From Neorhizobium vignae (GTDB taxonomy: Bacteria; Pseudomonadota; Alphaproteobacteria; Rhizobiales; Rhizobiaceae): a DNA stretch of 64,000 nt. The stretch lies in the NCBI RefSeq assembly GCF_000732195.1, contig NZ_JNNU01000010.1, forward strand, positions 124,001 through 188,000, written 5' to 3'. Position numbers and translations under genes: made by a program. Shown here in pieces: positions 25,845-33,871 of this stretch; positions within the stretch are counted from its first letter, which is position 1; each line of letters opens with the position of its first letter. The notes below the pieces were generated by a model. That model made no database searches. It was not told the DNA's origin and was given only the letters and a program-made list of their open reading frames with translations.

Positions 25845-27350
25845 ATGACGGCCCATCGGCAAAAAGACATATCGCTCGACCTTCTGGGGATCACCAAGGT
25901 TTATCCGGGAGCAATCGCCCTCAACAATGTCTCGCTGAGCATTCGCGGCGGTGAGGTGGTCGGCCTGGTTGGAGAAAACGGTGCGGGGAAATCCACGCTG
26001 ATGAAAGTGCTAAGCGGCGCCATCACGCCGGACGGAGGTCGCATCGTCATCGATGGCGAGGAAGTGACATCTCTGACATCGGCGCGCGTGCATGAGCGCG
26101 GCATCGCCCTTGTCCACCAGGAACTCAATCCGTTTCCCAATCTCGATGTGACGGCAAACGTCCTTCTGGGTCGGGAAATCAGGCGCGGGATGTTCGGCTT
26201 TCTCGACCAGGCCGCCATGGAGCGCAAGGTCGCGCCGATCCTCGCCAGGCTGGATACTCGTTTCGGTCCGAATGACGCTGTCTCAGCCCTGTCCCTGGCC
26301 GACCACCAATTGCTTGAAATCGCCCGCGCGCTTTCGATCGATCCGCGCCTGCTCATTCTCGACGAACCCACGTCCAGCCTGACCCTGTCCGAGACCAAGC
26401 GTCTCCTTGACGTCATCAGGCAGCTGAGCGCCGACGGCGTGGCGGTGCTGTTCATCACCCACCGCCTGGCTGAAATCGAGGAGGTGGCGAGCCGCGTCGT
26501 GGCGCTGCGTGACGGCCGCAATGCCGGAACCCTCGGTTGCGGCGAAATCACCAAGGACGCCATGATCCGGTTGATGATCGGACGCGATGTCGGCCAGTTC
26601 TATGAAAAGGCAGAGCATGATCCCGGCTGGCCGGTCCTGGAATTGAAGGGCCTGCGCACGAAGGCCTTTCCGCAGCATCCGCTCGACCTTTGCCTGCGCG
26701 CGGGCGAAATCCTGTGCCTGACGGGCCTGGTCGGCGCGGGGCGTACGGAGCTTGCCCGCGCGCTTTTTGGCATAGACCGCATCGAAGGGGGGGCGCTGGA
26801 AATCAAGGGCCAGCGGCTCGCCGACCATTCCGTTCCAGCCGCCATCGCCGCCGGCCTCTGCCTGGTCCCGGAGGATCGCAAGACAGAAGGCCTTTTTCTC
26901 GATTTCTCCATCACCGAGAACATCGCCATGCCGAGCCATGCCGCGCTGTCGCGGCTAGGATTTGTCGATATGGGCGCCGAGACCGCCCTGGCTGAGGCAT
27001 CGCGGCGCAAGCTGAACATCAAGACGGCAGGCCTTGGTCGCGCGGCGGCAGAAATGTCCGGTGGCAACCAGCAGAAGGTGGTCTTGGCCAAATGGCTGGC
27101 AATGAAGCCGAGGATAATCATTCTGGACGAGCCTACGCGCGGCATCGATGTCGGCGCCAAAGCGGAAGTCTACCGCCTGATGCAGGCCCTCGCCGCCGAT
27201 GGGGTAGCGCTGCTGATGATCTCTTCGGACATGGAAGAGGTGATCGGGATATCCGATCGGGTCGCCGTCATGTGCCGCGGTCGCCTCGCCGGTACGCTCG
27301 TACGCGATCAACTGACCGAGGAGGCCATTCTCCAACTGGCCGTGGAATAG
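25845..27350 (+). CDS. Sugar ABC transporter ATP-binding protein, double-domain RbsA/MglA type
   Basis: Two fused nucleotide-binding domains in 501 residues. The N-terminal domain has GENGAGKST, VHQELNPFPNL, ALSLADHQLLEIARAL, LLILDEPTSSL and FITHRLAE. The C-terminal domain has a degenerate Walker A (GLVGAGRTEL), then MSGGNQQKVVLAKWLA, IIILDEPTRGIDVG and MISSDMEE, as in ribose-type ATPases where the second site is modified. GGGAG five bases before the ATG supports the start. The gene follows the hairpin and is followed after 12 bases by its permease. This is a complete second importer alongside the FrcA-type one. Confidence 0.94.
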   Translation: MTAHRQKDISLDLLGITKVYPGAIALNNVSLSIRGGEVVGLVGENGAGKSTLMKVLSGAITPDGGRIVIDGEEVTSLTSARVHERGIALVHQELNPFPNLDVTANVLLGREIRRGMFGFLDQAAMERKVAPILARLDTRFGPNDAVSALSLADHQLLEIARALSIDPRLLILDEPTSSLTLSETKRLLDVIRQLSADGVAVLFITHRLAEIEEVASRVVALRDGRNAGTLGCGEITKDAMIRLMIGRDVGQFYEKAEHDPGWPVLELKGLRTKAFPQHPLDLCLRAGEILCLTGLVGAGRTELARALFGIDRIEGGALEIKGQRLADHSVPAAIAAGLCLVPEDRKTEGLFLDFSITENIAMPSHAALSRLGFVDMGAETALAEASRRKLNIKTAGLGRAAAEMSGGNQQKVVLAKWLAMKPRIIILDEPTRGIDVGAKAEVYRLMQALAADGVALLMISSDMEEVIGISDRVAVMCRGRLAGTLVRDQLTEEAILQLAVE

Positions 27351-27362
27351 GGACTCCCTAGC

Positions 27363-28361
27363 ATGCAGAAAAAAGATATCGGATTAGCCACGCTTGTGAT
27401 CACCGTCGGCGCAATCGTCGCGGTGATCAACCCACGGTTCCTGTCGCCGATCAACCTGGCCAACACGGCAAACCTGATCGGCCTGTTCGGGCTGTTCTCC
27501 ATTGCCGAGGCCTTCGTCATCGTCACGGCGGGCATCGAACTGTCCATCGGCTCGGTGATCGCCTTGATTGGCGTCATATTTATCGATCTCATCGCCAGCT
27601 TCGGCGTTCCCTGGCCAATTGCACTTGCAATCGCGATGGCGCTGTCGCTCGCCATCGGCCTTCTGCACGGCTGGCTGATAACCCGCCTCAAGCTTCAGCC
27701 TTTCGTCGTCACGCTGTGCGGGCTTTTGATCTATCGCGGCATTGCGCGCTTCTACACCAGGGATGGCACCGCCGGCTTCACCTTCGGGTCCGACTTTCCG
27801 ATGCTGGAATATCTGATCGCGGGCCGCACAGCCGGCGTGCCGCATTCCGTCGTCGCGTTCCTGCTGGTAGCTGTTGCCGCCTGGTTTCTCCTGCACCGGA
27901 CGGTGCTCGGCCGGCATCTCTTTGCCGTCGGCAAAAATCCCGAGGCGGCGAGTTTTGCAGGTATCGATACAACCAGGGTCGTCATCCAAGCCTATATGCT
28001 CTGCACTTTCCTGACGGGCATTTCGGCGGTATTTTTCGCCATGTATACCCGCTCTGTCCAGCCCTCATCCCATGGCAATTTTTACGAGCTGTATGGCATA
28101 GCCGCCGCGGTCCTTGGCGGCTTCTCCTTGCGGGGTGGCGAGGGGTCGATCATTGGTGTGGTGCTGGGCGTGATCCTGCTTCAGGTACTGCAAAACCTCG
28201 TCAATCTTTTGGGCATCCCCTCCTCACTGAATTTCGCCGTCATGGGCAGTGTCATCCTTGCCGGTGTGATCGCCGACACCCAGTTTTCCCGCTACCGCGA
28301 CGCCCGCAGGCAGGCCACTGCCATGGCCGCCTTAGAAGACGGCAGCAAACCTCAAGTGTGA
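27363..28361 (+). CDS. Sugar ABC transporter permease, RbsC type (second system)
   Basis: An RbsC-type membrane subunit of 332 residues with multiple hydrophobic segments and family motifs: EAFVIVTAGIELSIGSVIALIGV, HGWLITRLKLQPFVVTLCGLLIYRGIARF, GRHLFAVGKNPEAASFAGIDTTRVVIQAYM, and the C-terminal AAVLGGFSLRGGEGSIIGVVLGVILLQVLQNLVNLLG. It forms the channel for the double-domain ATPase immediately upstream. It ends the rightward operon. No clear terminator is visible in the next 150 bases. Confidence 0.93.
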   Translation: MQKKDIGLATLVITVGAIVAVINPRFLSPINLANTANLIGLFGLFSIAEAFVIVTAGIELSIGSVIALIGVIFIDLIASFGVPWPIALAIAMALSLAIGLLHGWLITRLKLQPFVVTLCGLLIYRGIARFYTRDGTAGFTFGSDFPMLEYLIAGRTAGVPHSVVAFLLVAVAAWFLLHRTVLGRHLFAVGKNPEAASFAGIDTTRVVIQAYMLCTFLTGISAVFFAMYTRSVQPSSHGNFYELYGIAAAVLGGFSLRGGEGSIIGVVLGVILLQVLQNLVNLLGIPSSLNFAVMGSVILAGVIADTQFSRYRDARRQATAMAALEDGSKPQV

Positions 28362-28839
28362 GCTGAAAGCTTCCGACGAAGGCTACCTTGCAGGGGCGAA
28401 ACGGCATTTGGAGAAGGCAGGCGTATTAGGACCGCTCGGCACAGATACAGTCAATGTTTTGACTGGGAACAAGTATCGCTTTCGGCATTCCTGGAGGCCA
28501 GACGATGGGCATCGCACGAAAAGAGGGACATCGCGGCGTTCCATCCCCCAGACCGGTGTATCGATAACGAAGGTCGAGTCATCGATGGGCTCCGGCCGGT
28601 GAAACCTCCTCCCCCGGTTTGCGAGCTCATCATCGCGCTGACTAGTTCATCGGGCGAGCGTTCAGCATATCGCAGCCACGGCGCAACTTGCATAGGGCCT
28701 TCGCCTCGTCATGCGGCGCACTGTCGGTCATCCGCACCGCCGACATCAATGACAATCTTCGGCAACATCATATAACAACTATAAACAATCATCCGCACCA
28801 AAGTCGCTTAACCGTCTTCCAGATTATTGATGGAGCGGC
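28362..28839. other. Intergenic stretch, no gene seen
   Basis: I found no frame with a credible start or protein-like composition in these 478 bases. The right end (about 28750-28800) is AT-rich and probably holds the promoter of the glycosyltransferase-like gene. No terminator or repeat was recognised. Confidence 0.4.
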
Positions 28840-29841
28840 ATGATGGTTACGATTGTTTGCATGAAATGGGGAACGGCCTTCACCGCCAACCATGTCAATG
28901 CTCTTTATGCCGGCGTATTGCGCAACATGGAGGAGCCGTTCGACTTTGTGTGCCTGACGGACGATCGTCGCGGCCTTGCTTCCACCATTATCACCCGTCC
29001 TATCCCGAACCTCGGCCTACCCGAGCAGGCGTGGAGACGAGGGTGCTGGCCCAAGATCGGAGTGTTTGCCCCCGGTCTTTTCCCGCCTGGAGAGGTCGTG
29101 CTTTTCCTCGATCTTGACGTCATGGTCCAACGATCACTCGCTCCGCTGATCGGCTTGCTTCGAGAGCGCCGCCATTTTGTGATCCAACGGGAATGGAATC
29201 CGGATCTCTGGAACCTGCTCCCAAACAGCTGCAGGCCGGACAGGGGTGCGCAGTCATCCGTCGTTGGATTTCATGCGGGAAATGTCGATGAAATTTACCA
29301 TGACTTTGCAAGCAAGGCTGACGCGATTATCGCGCAGTTCAAGAACGACCAATCCTACCTGACGCAGGCGGTTCGGCAAAAAAGTTATTGGCCGACAGGT
29401 TTCTGCGTCAGCTTCAAGAGAAGCTGCACGAAATACTTTCCCATCAATCTGCTCCTGCCGAGGATCAAGCAGCCGCGGAACGCGAAAATCATTGTTTTCC
29501 ACGGCAAGCCCAGGCCCTGGGATACGATGGTCGAAAAAGGCGAGCGATGGGGTTCGAAAAGGCGATTTGGCGTCGGGCCCGTACCCTGGATCAAGCAATA
29601 TTTCAATCAGGCCGACGCCATGTTGGCTTCCCTCGCGGGCGAACCGGACCCAGTCGTTCCACACGCTTGGCGCACAAGTCCGATATCGGTCCCCAGAGCT
29701 GCAGCCAAATTCGAGGCAGGCGCGACAGTAAGCGCCGGTCCAGAAGGGGTAAGCCCCCCGGATTATGGCCAGCGCTACGCCGCCTCCGCGACAGGCAATG
29801 CGGACAGCACCGGTTCGCGCTGTGATGGAAGAAGGGAATAG
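28840..29841 (+). CDS. Glycosyltransferase-like protein with a DxD motif
   Basis: A 333-residue protein resembling bacterial nucleotide-sugar transferases of the GT-A fold. Near the N-terminus is VTIVCMKWGTAFTANHVNALYAG, then FVCLTDD, and a probable metal-binding DLD in VVLFLDLDVMV (about residue 87-95). Later motifs are VVGFHAGNVDEIYHDFAS, NDQSYLTQAVRQ and IIVFHGKPRPWD, near the C-terminal catalytic region. The last 70 residues are low-complexity and may be disordered. GGAG four bases before the ATG supports the start; an ATG at 28843 is equally possible. The receptor-like small protein follows after 11 bases. Acceptor and donor cannot be told; exopolysaccharide or lipopolysaccharide decoration is a guess. 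Confidence 0.7.
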   Translation: MMVTIVCMKWGTAFTANHVNALYAGVLRNMEEPFDFVCLTDDRRGLASTIITRPIPNLGLPEQAWRRGCWPKIGVFAPGLFPPGEVVLFLDLDVMVQRSLAPLIGLLRERRHFVIQREWNPDLWNLLPNSCRPDRGAQSSVVGFHAGNVDEIYHDFASKADAIIAQFKNDQSYLTQAVRQKSYWPTGFCVSFKRSCTKYFPINLLLPRIKQPRNAKIIVFHGKPRPWDTMVEKGERWGSKRRFGVGPVPWIKQYFNQADAMLASLAGEPDPVVPHAWRTSPISVPRAAAKFEAGATVSAGPEGVSPPDYGQRYAASATGNADSTGSRCDGRRE

Positions 29842-29852
29842 GTGAGCATGAC

Positions 29853-30194
29853 ATGGTTGACGTGTCGGAAGGCATTCGGGAACGTCCGCCAGTTCTCGTT
29901 TATGTTGCAAACCAGAAAGTAGCCGCCCAGCTGTGCAACATTCTCGGCAAGCATGAGTTTGCGCTCAAACATATCGATGACAGGCACAAGTTCACCGAGG
30001 AGTTGCGGCAGAATCGATATGCGGCGATCGTTACCAACACCGCGCAGATAGCCGAAGCCAGAAAACACGCCCGCAAGCCGATCATCAACTACGAAATCTT
30101 CGTTCACGACCGTCCAGACGAAGACAATCGCCCTCGGATTCATTTCGATACCGCGGCATTTGTCCAGCGCATTCGCTTTCACGTGGCGGATTAA
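29853..30194 (+). CDS. Degenerate receiver-like protein, 113 aa
   Basis: A small alpha/beta protein with the look of a response-regulator receiver: a first strand (VLVYVANQK), a helix, then a strand (FALKHIDDRHKFTEELRQNRY) and AAIVTNTAQIAEARKHARKPIINYEIF. The third strand, where the phosphorylated Asp should follow, reads AAIVTNT with no Asp, so it would not be phosphorylated. It could bind a partner protein. It begins 11 bases after the glycosyltransferase-like gene, probably in the same transcript. I cannot name a family with confidence. Confidence 0.55.
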   Translation: MVDVSEGIRERPPVLVYVANQKVAAQLCNILGKHEFALKHIDDRHKFTEELRQNRYAAIVTNTAQIAEARKHARKPIINYEIFVHDRPDEDNRPRIHFDTAAFVQRIRFHVAD

Positions 30195-30212
30195 AGCCAT
30201 TCGCGCAAACGT

Positions 30213-31568
30213 TCACCGAACCTGCGCGGTGACGCCGTCAGCCTGGAGATCTGCTGGAAACGTAAACCGTGCCAACAACCCGGATGGCTCCCCGTCCAAC
30301 AGCTCCAGCGTTCCCCGGTGGGCCTGCACGATTTCCGCAACGATGGACAATCCAAGCCCGAAACCAGCGTTGCCATCAGTCCTCGCCGCATTCAGTTTGA
30401 AGAATGGTTCCAACACCCTTGCACGTGATTCCTTCGGTATCCCGGGACCATTGTCCGACACGTCGACCACCACCCTGTCTCCGCTTCGCTTCAGCTCGAT
30501 TGCGACCTTCTCGCCAAATTTCACGGCGTTTTCACAAAGATTGGTCACTGCACGCGTTATCGCGAGGGGCTTGCAATTGGCGGACAGATGATTGGGGCCG
30601 ATATAATTGATCTTATGGCCCACATCGTCAAACTCGCTGCAGATCGTCTGCAGCGTCGTTGCGAGGTCAATCGTTTCCACCTGCTCCCGATGGTGGTCGT
30701 CACGCAGATAGCTGAGGCTCTCCTTGAGAAGGCTATCGATGCGAGAGATATCCGCCAGCAACATATCGCGCAATTGCGCGTCGCCGACCCGCTCCACTCG
30801 AAGTCTCAGTCTCGTCAATGGCGTGCGCAGATCGTGGCTCACTCCACGCAGCATCCGCGTCCTGCTTTGGATCATATCGGTGATACGACCGCTCATCCCG
30901 TTCAAGGAGCGTGCAACAGCAACGATCTCCACGCTGCCTTCCTCGTCGAAGATGACCCGGCCGGACGTGATGTCGGCATTCGCAGCCGCTGAAGCAATCT
31001 TCCGCAGCGGTCGCGTGATCGCCCGGACCCCGAACGAAGAAAACAGCACGATCAAGGTGATGAGCGCCAGTAGATAGTGTGGCCCCCGGACGAGGACCTC
31101 GCTCCAGAACGCCGTGCTTGGAAGACCGCCCAAAACGAGGATTGTTTTGTCGTCAACCTCGGTTGAGAGGACGCGCTTGTCATCGACAAAGGTTTGCCAG
31201 CCACCGAGTGGCGTCTGCCTCCCGTCGGGGGAAAAAAGCCAGTCTATCGTCGCGTCCAGGACGCTTTCCTGCGGTGATGAGTTCTTGAACGTTTCCGCCA
31301 GGGCGCGCGGTCGCAGATTGAGATCCCAACCGGCACGATTGGCTGCACGAAGAACGATGTCGCGTTCCTCAGGCGTGGCTGTTTTGAGGATGGAACCTAT
31401 CGTAAACACACTGTCGGCGAGTTCCTCAACGTCAACCATCGGATATCCATTTCCGACACGCTGCTCGAGAAAAGAGCCGCCTAAGACGGTGATGGTGAGG
31501 CCGAGAAGAATAACGCCGGTGATCTGACTGTGGATCGTCGATAGGCCTGGAAGCCGCCGGAAAAACAT
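30213..31568 (-). CDS. Sensor histidine kinase of an OmpR/PhoR-type two-component system
   Basis: A membrane kinase of 451 residues. An N-terminal membrane helix (about 15-35) leads into a periplasmic sensor (about 40-165), a second helix, a HAMP linker (ITRPLRKIASAAANADI), then the phosphoacceptor His in VSHDLRTPLTRLRLRVE (about residue 245). The ATP-binding domain shows LCENAVKFG (N box), DVSDNGPGIP (G1) and GFGLGLSIVAEIV (G2). The longer open frame upstream to 31853 shadows the promoter region; the ATG at 31568 has AGGG five bases before it. The probable partner regulator is at 32925, separated by the oppositely oriented MipA-type gene. The 5' region contains the paired boxes at 31673-31740. 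Confidence 0.9.
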   Translation of the reverse strand: MFFRRLPGLSTIHSQITGVILLGLTITVLGGSFLEQRVGNGYPMVDVEELADSVFTIGSILKTATPEERDIVLRAANRAGWDLNLRPRALAETFKNSSPQESVLDATIDWLFSPDGRQTPLGGWQTFVDDKRVLSTEVDDKTILVLGGLPSTAFWSEVLVRGPHYLLALITLIVLFSSFGVRAITRPLRKIASAAANADITSGRVIFDEEGSVEIVAVARSLNGMSGRITDMIQSRTRMLRGVSHDLRTPLTRLRLRVERVGDAQLRDMLLADISRIDSLLKESLSYLRDDHHREQVETIDLATTLQTICSEFDDVGHKINYIGPNHLSANCKPLAITRAVTNLCENAVKFGEKVAIELKRSGDRVVVDVSDNGPGIPKESRARVLEPFFKLNAARTDGNAGFGLGLSIVAEIVQAHRGTLELLDGEPSGLLARFTFPADLQADGVTAQVR

Positions 31569-31672
31569 GAGCACCCTGTCGAAATTATGAAGCGCGCCTG
31601 AGCCGACGCCGCTCAACGAAGCAGAAATATAGGCGAACTCCCTCACAAGGTCCCAAATTTCTTGCTGCTTGA

Positions 31673-31740
31673 TTGTTACGTTTTGTTGCGGCCGGGCCGC
31701 CGCGTTGCTGATCGCGGCGAGCCGCAACAAAGCGTAACAA
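31673..31740. promoter_or_regulatory. Paired OmpR-type binding boxes between kinase and MipA genes
   Basis: Two 19-base boxes face each other. TTGTTACGTTTTGTTGCGG (31673-31691) and, inverted, CCGCAACAAAGCGTAACAA (31722-31740), which reads TTGTTACGCTTTGTTGCGG on the reverse strand, match at 18 of 19 bases and are separated by 30 bases. Each box is itself a direct repeat (GTTACG, four bases, GTTGCG) with a 10-base period, as expected for an OmpR-family regulator binding as a tandem dimer. The spacing suggests divergent control of the kinase and MipA-type genes. Confidence 0.7.
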
Positions 31741-31830
31741 AAAAACACGCACCGGGGGGCTCCGGCATGAAACACAAGCCGTCGCAGGCTCCTCTGTGTG
31801 GGGGGACTGATAACCTGTTCTGGAGCCCTT

Positions 31831-32679
31831 ATGCTAGATCTTGAAAAAGCCAAGCGGCGTCTTTCGCCCCTCGCCTTATGCGCCGCATTCAGCGTTGTAG
31901 GATTGTCCCCAAACGCCTATGGCGCCGACCAGGCCACCACGGAGCAGACGCCGGAGCCACCTTTCGACAGGCAGCGTTTCGACAAACGCCAGCCGGAGCG
32001 CAACTGGAGCCTGATCGTTGGTGCCGGCGCCTCTTACGATCCCAAATACGAAGGGAGCGACGAATTTGAAGTCAGCCCCATTCCCTTCGTGGTGTTCAGC
32101 TATGGCGAATGGTTGGAAATCGATCCAGGTGGGATCAGCGTCACTGTCCTGGATCAAAGCGGATTTTCCATCGCCGCTCAGATCGGTTATGAAACGGGGC
32201 GGGATGACGGTGACGGTGATCGCCTCCGCGGGCTCGGCGACATCGATTTCGCCGCAACAGTCGGCGCAAAGGTCGGCTATGAATGGGGTCCGGTGGAAAT
32301 CTATGCGAGCGTTGACCAGACCATCGCTGGCAGCGAAAGCCTGATTGGAAAGTTTGGTATCGAATACTCGGCACCCGTCACGGAGCGTCTCATTCTGGGC
32401 GCACGCGCCGAAGCCACCGTGGCCGATGACAAGCATATGCAGGCTTATTTCGGCGTCGATGCCGCGCAGTCGGCACGTTCAGGCCTGCCTGAATATAAAG
32501 CAGGAGCAGGCTTGAAGCGTGTCGATCTTTCTGCCTCTGCCACATACGCTCTGAGCGATCATTGGTTGGTGCGCGGGGAAGCAGGCATCGGAGTGCTCAC
32601 CGGAGATGCCGCGGATAGCCCTATCGTTGAGAAGAAGATCCAACCTTCCGTTTCTGCTTTTGTCGGCTACAAGTTCTGA
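31831..32679 (+). CDS. MipA/OmpV-family outer-membrane protein
   Basis: A 282-residue outer-membrane beta-barrel. The signal peptide is at residues 1-32 (MLDLEKAKRRLSPLALCAAF, ending near AYGAD). The mature part begins with the MipA-family pattern WSLIVGAGASYDPKYEGSDEFEVSPIPF and DIDFAATVGAKVGYEWGPVEIYA, then VTERLILGARAEATVADDKHMQAYFGV and ends SVSAFVGYKF, with the terminal Phe of an outer-membrane protein. The start has GGAG five bases before it. It lies between the kinase and regulator genes in the opposite direction, and downstream of the paired boxes, so it is probably a target of that regulator. Family members scaffold murein enzymes or act as porin-like stress proteins. Confidence 0.85.
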   Translation: MLDLEKAKRRLSPLALCAAFSVVGLSPNAYGADQATTEQTPEPPFDRQRFDKRQPERNWSLIVGAGASYDPKYEGSDEFEVSPIPFVVFSYGEWLEIDPGGISVTVLDQSGFSIAAQIGYETGRDDGDGDRLRGLGDIDFAATVGAKVGYEWGPVEIYASVDQTIAGSESLIGKFGIEYSAPVTERLILGARAEATVADDKHMQAYFGVDAAQSARSGLPEYKAGAGLKRVDLSASATYALSDHWLVRGEAGIGVLTGDAADSPIVEKKIQPSVSAFVGYKF

Positions 32680-32924
32680 AGCCTCGCAGAGAAATGAAAG
32701 GCGTGTCGCCTGCACGGTCGCTTCCGATCCATAAGGCGGCACACGTTGGCCCTGGCGATATCTTTGACTGCCAGAGGTTATGCCGTGGCACTCGCAGCGG
32801 GCGTCCAGCGCCTGCTCGAGGTCATAACATCTGGCACCAAACGATCTTGCTCGGCTATTTGTGCTGGCCCTGCTACCGCGGCCGCATGGCATTACGGCGC
32901 CGGAGAACGATTGAGGCCTCTGTT

Positions 32925-33647
32925 TCAGACTTCCTCCACCGACGCGGTGAAAGTATATCCTCCCAGCCTGACCGTCTGCAGGAGCGTTGGCTCGCGAGGA
33001 TCAGCCTCGATCTTTTGACGAAGGCGGCTGATATGCACATCAATACTGCGCTCGATCGGCCCTGCCAGCCCGGAATGGGTAAACAAGAGCAGTTCCTCGC
33101 GGGTGATGACCCTGCCCGGATTTCTGCAGAACGCCAGCAGCAGATCAAATTCCGTTGTTGTCAAAGCGACGCGAGCGTTGCTGGGATCGTGAAGCCGGCG
33201 CCGCATCGGGTCAATCACCCATCCGTCGAAGCGCAACCTCCTTTGAGCGGAGCTGCTTGTCAGGCCATAAGAGGCGCGGCGCAGGAGACTGCGGATCCGA
33301 GCGACCACTTCTCTCGGGCTGAAGGGTTTTGTAATGTAGTCATCGGCGCCGACTTCAAGTCCCACGATCCGATCGACTTCCTCTCCGAGTGCCGTCAGCA
33401 GGATTATCGGGATCGTTCTTTCCGAACGGATGCGTTTGCAGATGCTTAGGCCATCTTCGCCCGGCAGCATGACATCGAGGATGATCAGATCATAGGAATT
33501 GCTGCGAAGCAGGGACTGCATCACGTTTCCGTCCTCGGCCACGGTCGGCAGCATCCCGCTTTCTTGAATTGTCGATGCCAGAAGATTGCCGATTTCGAAG
33601 TCGTCTTCCACGATCAATATCTTCGCGGACGCTGAATTGGGCTGCAT
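32925..33647 (-). CDS. OmpR-family response regulator
   Basis: A two-domain regulator of 240 residues: a receiver with the acidic pair EDD (residues 14-16), the phosphorylated Asp58 in LIILDVMLPGEDG, the Thr/Lys switch (LLTALGEE and YITKPF), and a winged-helix DNA-binding domain (RVALTTTEFDLLLAFCRNPGRVITREELL, then RSIDVHISRLRQKIEADP). I chose the ATG at 33647 with AGGGA about eight bases before it. The longer open frame to 33761 only covers the upstream box. A single box precedes it (33709-33727). It is the likely partner of the kinase at 30213-31568. It probably recognises the TTAxG-type repeats found at four sites around this region. Confidence 0.93.
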   Translation of the reverse strand: MQPNSASAKILIVEDDFEIGNLLASTIQESGMLPTVAEDGNVMQSLLRSNSYDLIILDVMLPGEDGLSICKRIRSERTIPIILLTALGEEVDRIVGLEVGADDYITKPFSPREVVARIRSLLRRASYGLTSSSAQRRLRFDGWVIDPMRRRLHDPSNARVALTTTEFDLLLAFCRNPGRVITREELLLFTHSGLAGPIERSIDVHISRLRQKIEADPREPTLLQTVRLGGYTFTASVEEV

Positions 33648-33708
33648 AGGTCTTTCCCTGTTCGAGGACCCTACAATGGGCCGGCTGCTGGTCCTCAGAT
33701 ATTTCGCT

Positions 33709-33727
33709 TTGTTAAGTTTTGTTGCGG
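33709..33727. promoter_or_regulatory. OmpR-type box upstream of the response regulator
   Basis: TTGTTAAGTTTTGTTGCGG matches the paired boxes at 31673 and 31722 with only one or two differences, again as GTTAAG, four bases, GTTGCG. It lies 62 to 80 bases upstream of the regulator start at 33647, on the side expected for a promoter, so autoregulation is likely. Confidence 0.65.
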
Positions 33728-33871
33728 TCGCCACGCGCAGCGTACAGGATACCGAACGCATCTTGCTATGGCGATAAGAGCCGCACCGCCCTGCGATATA
33801 CGGCAGGGCCGGCCAGGTGGTTGGCCGGCCCTCCGCTGGGAGTGCAAGCGTCCTTGCGACGCCTGCAACCT

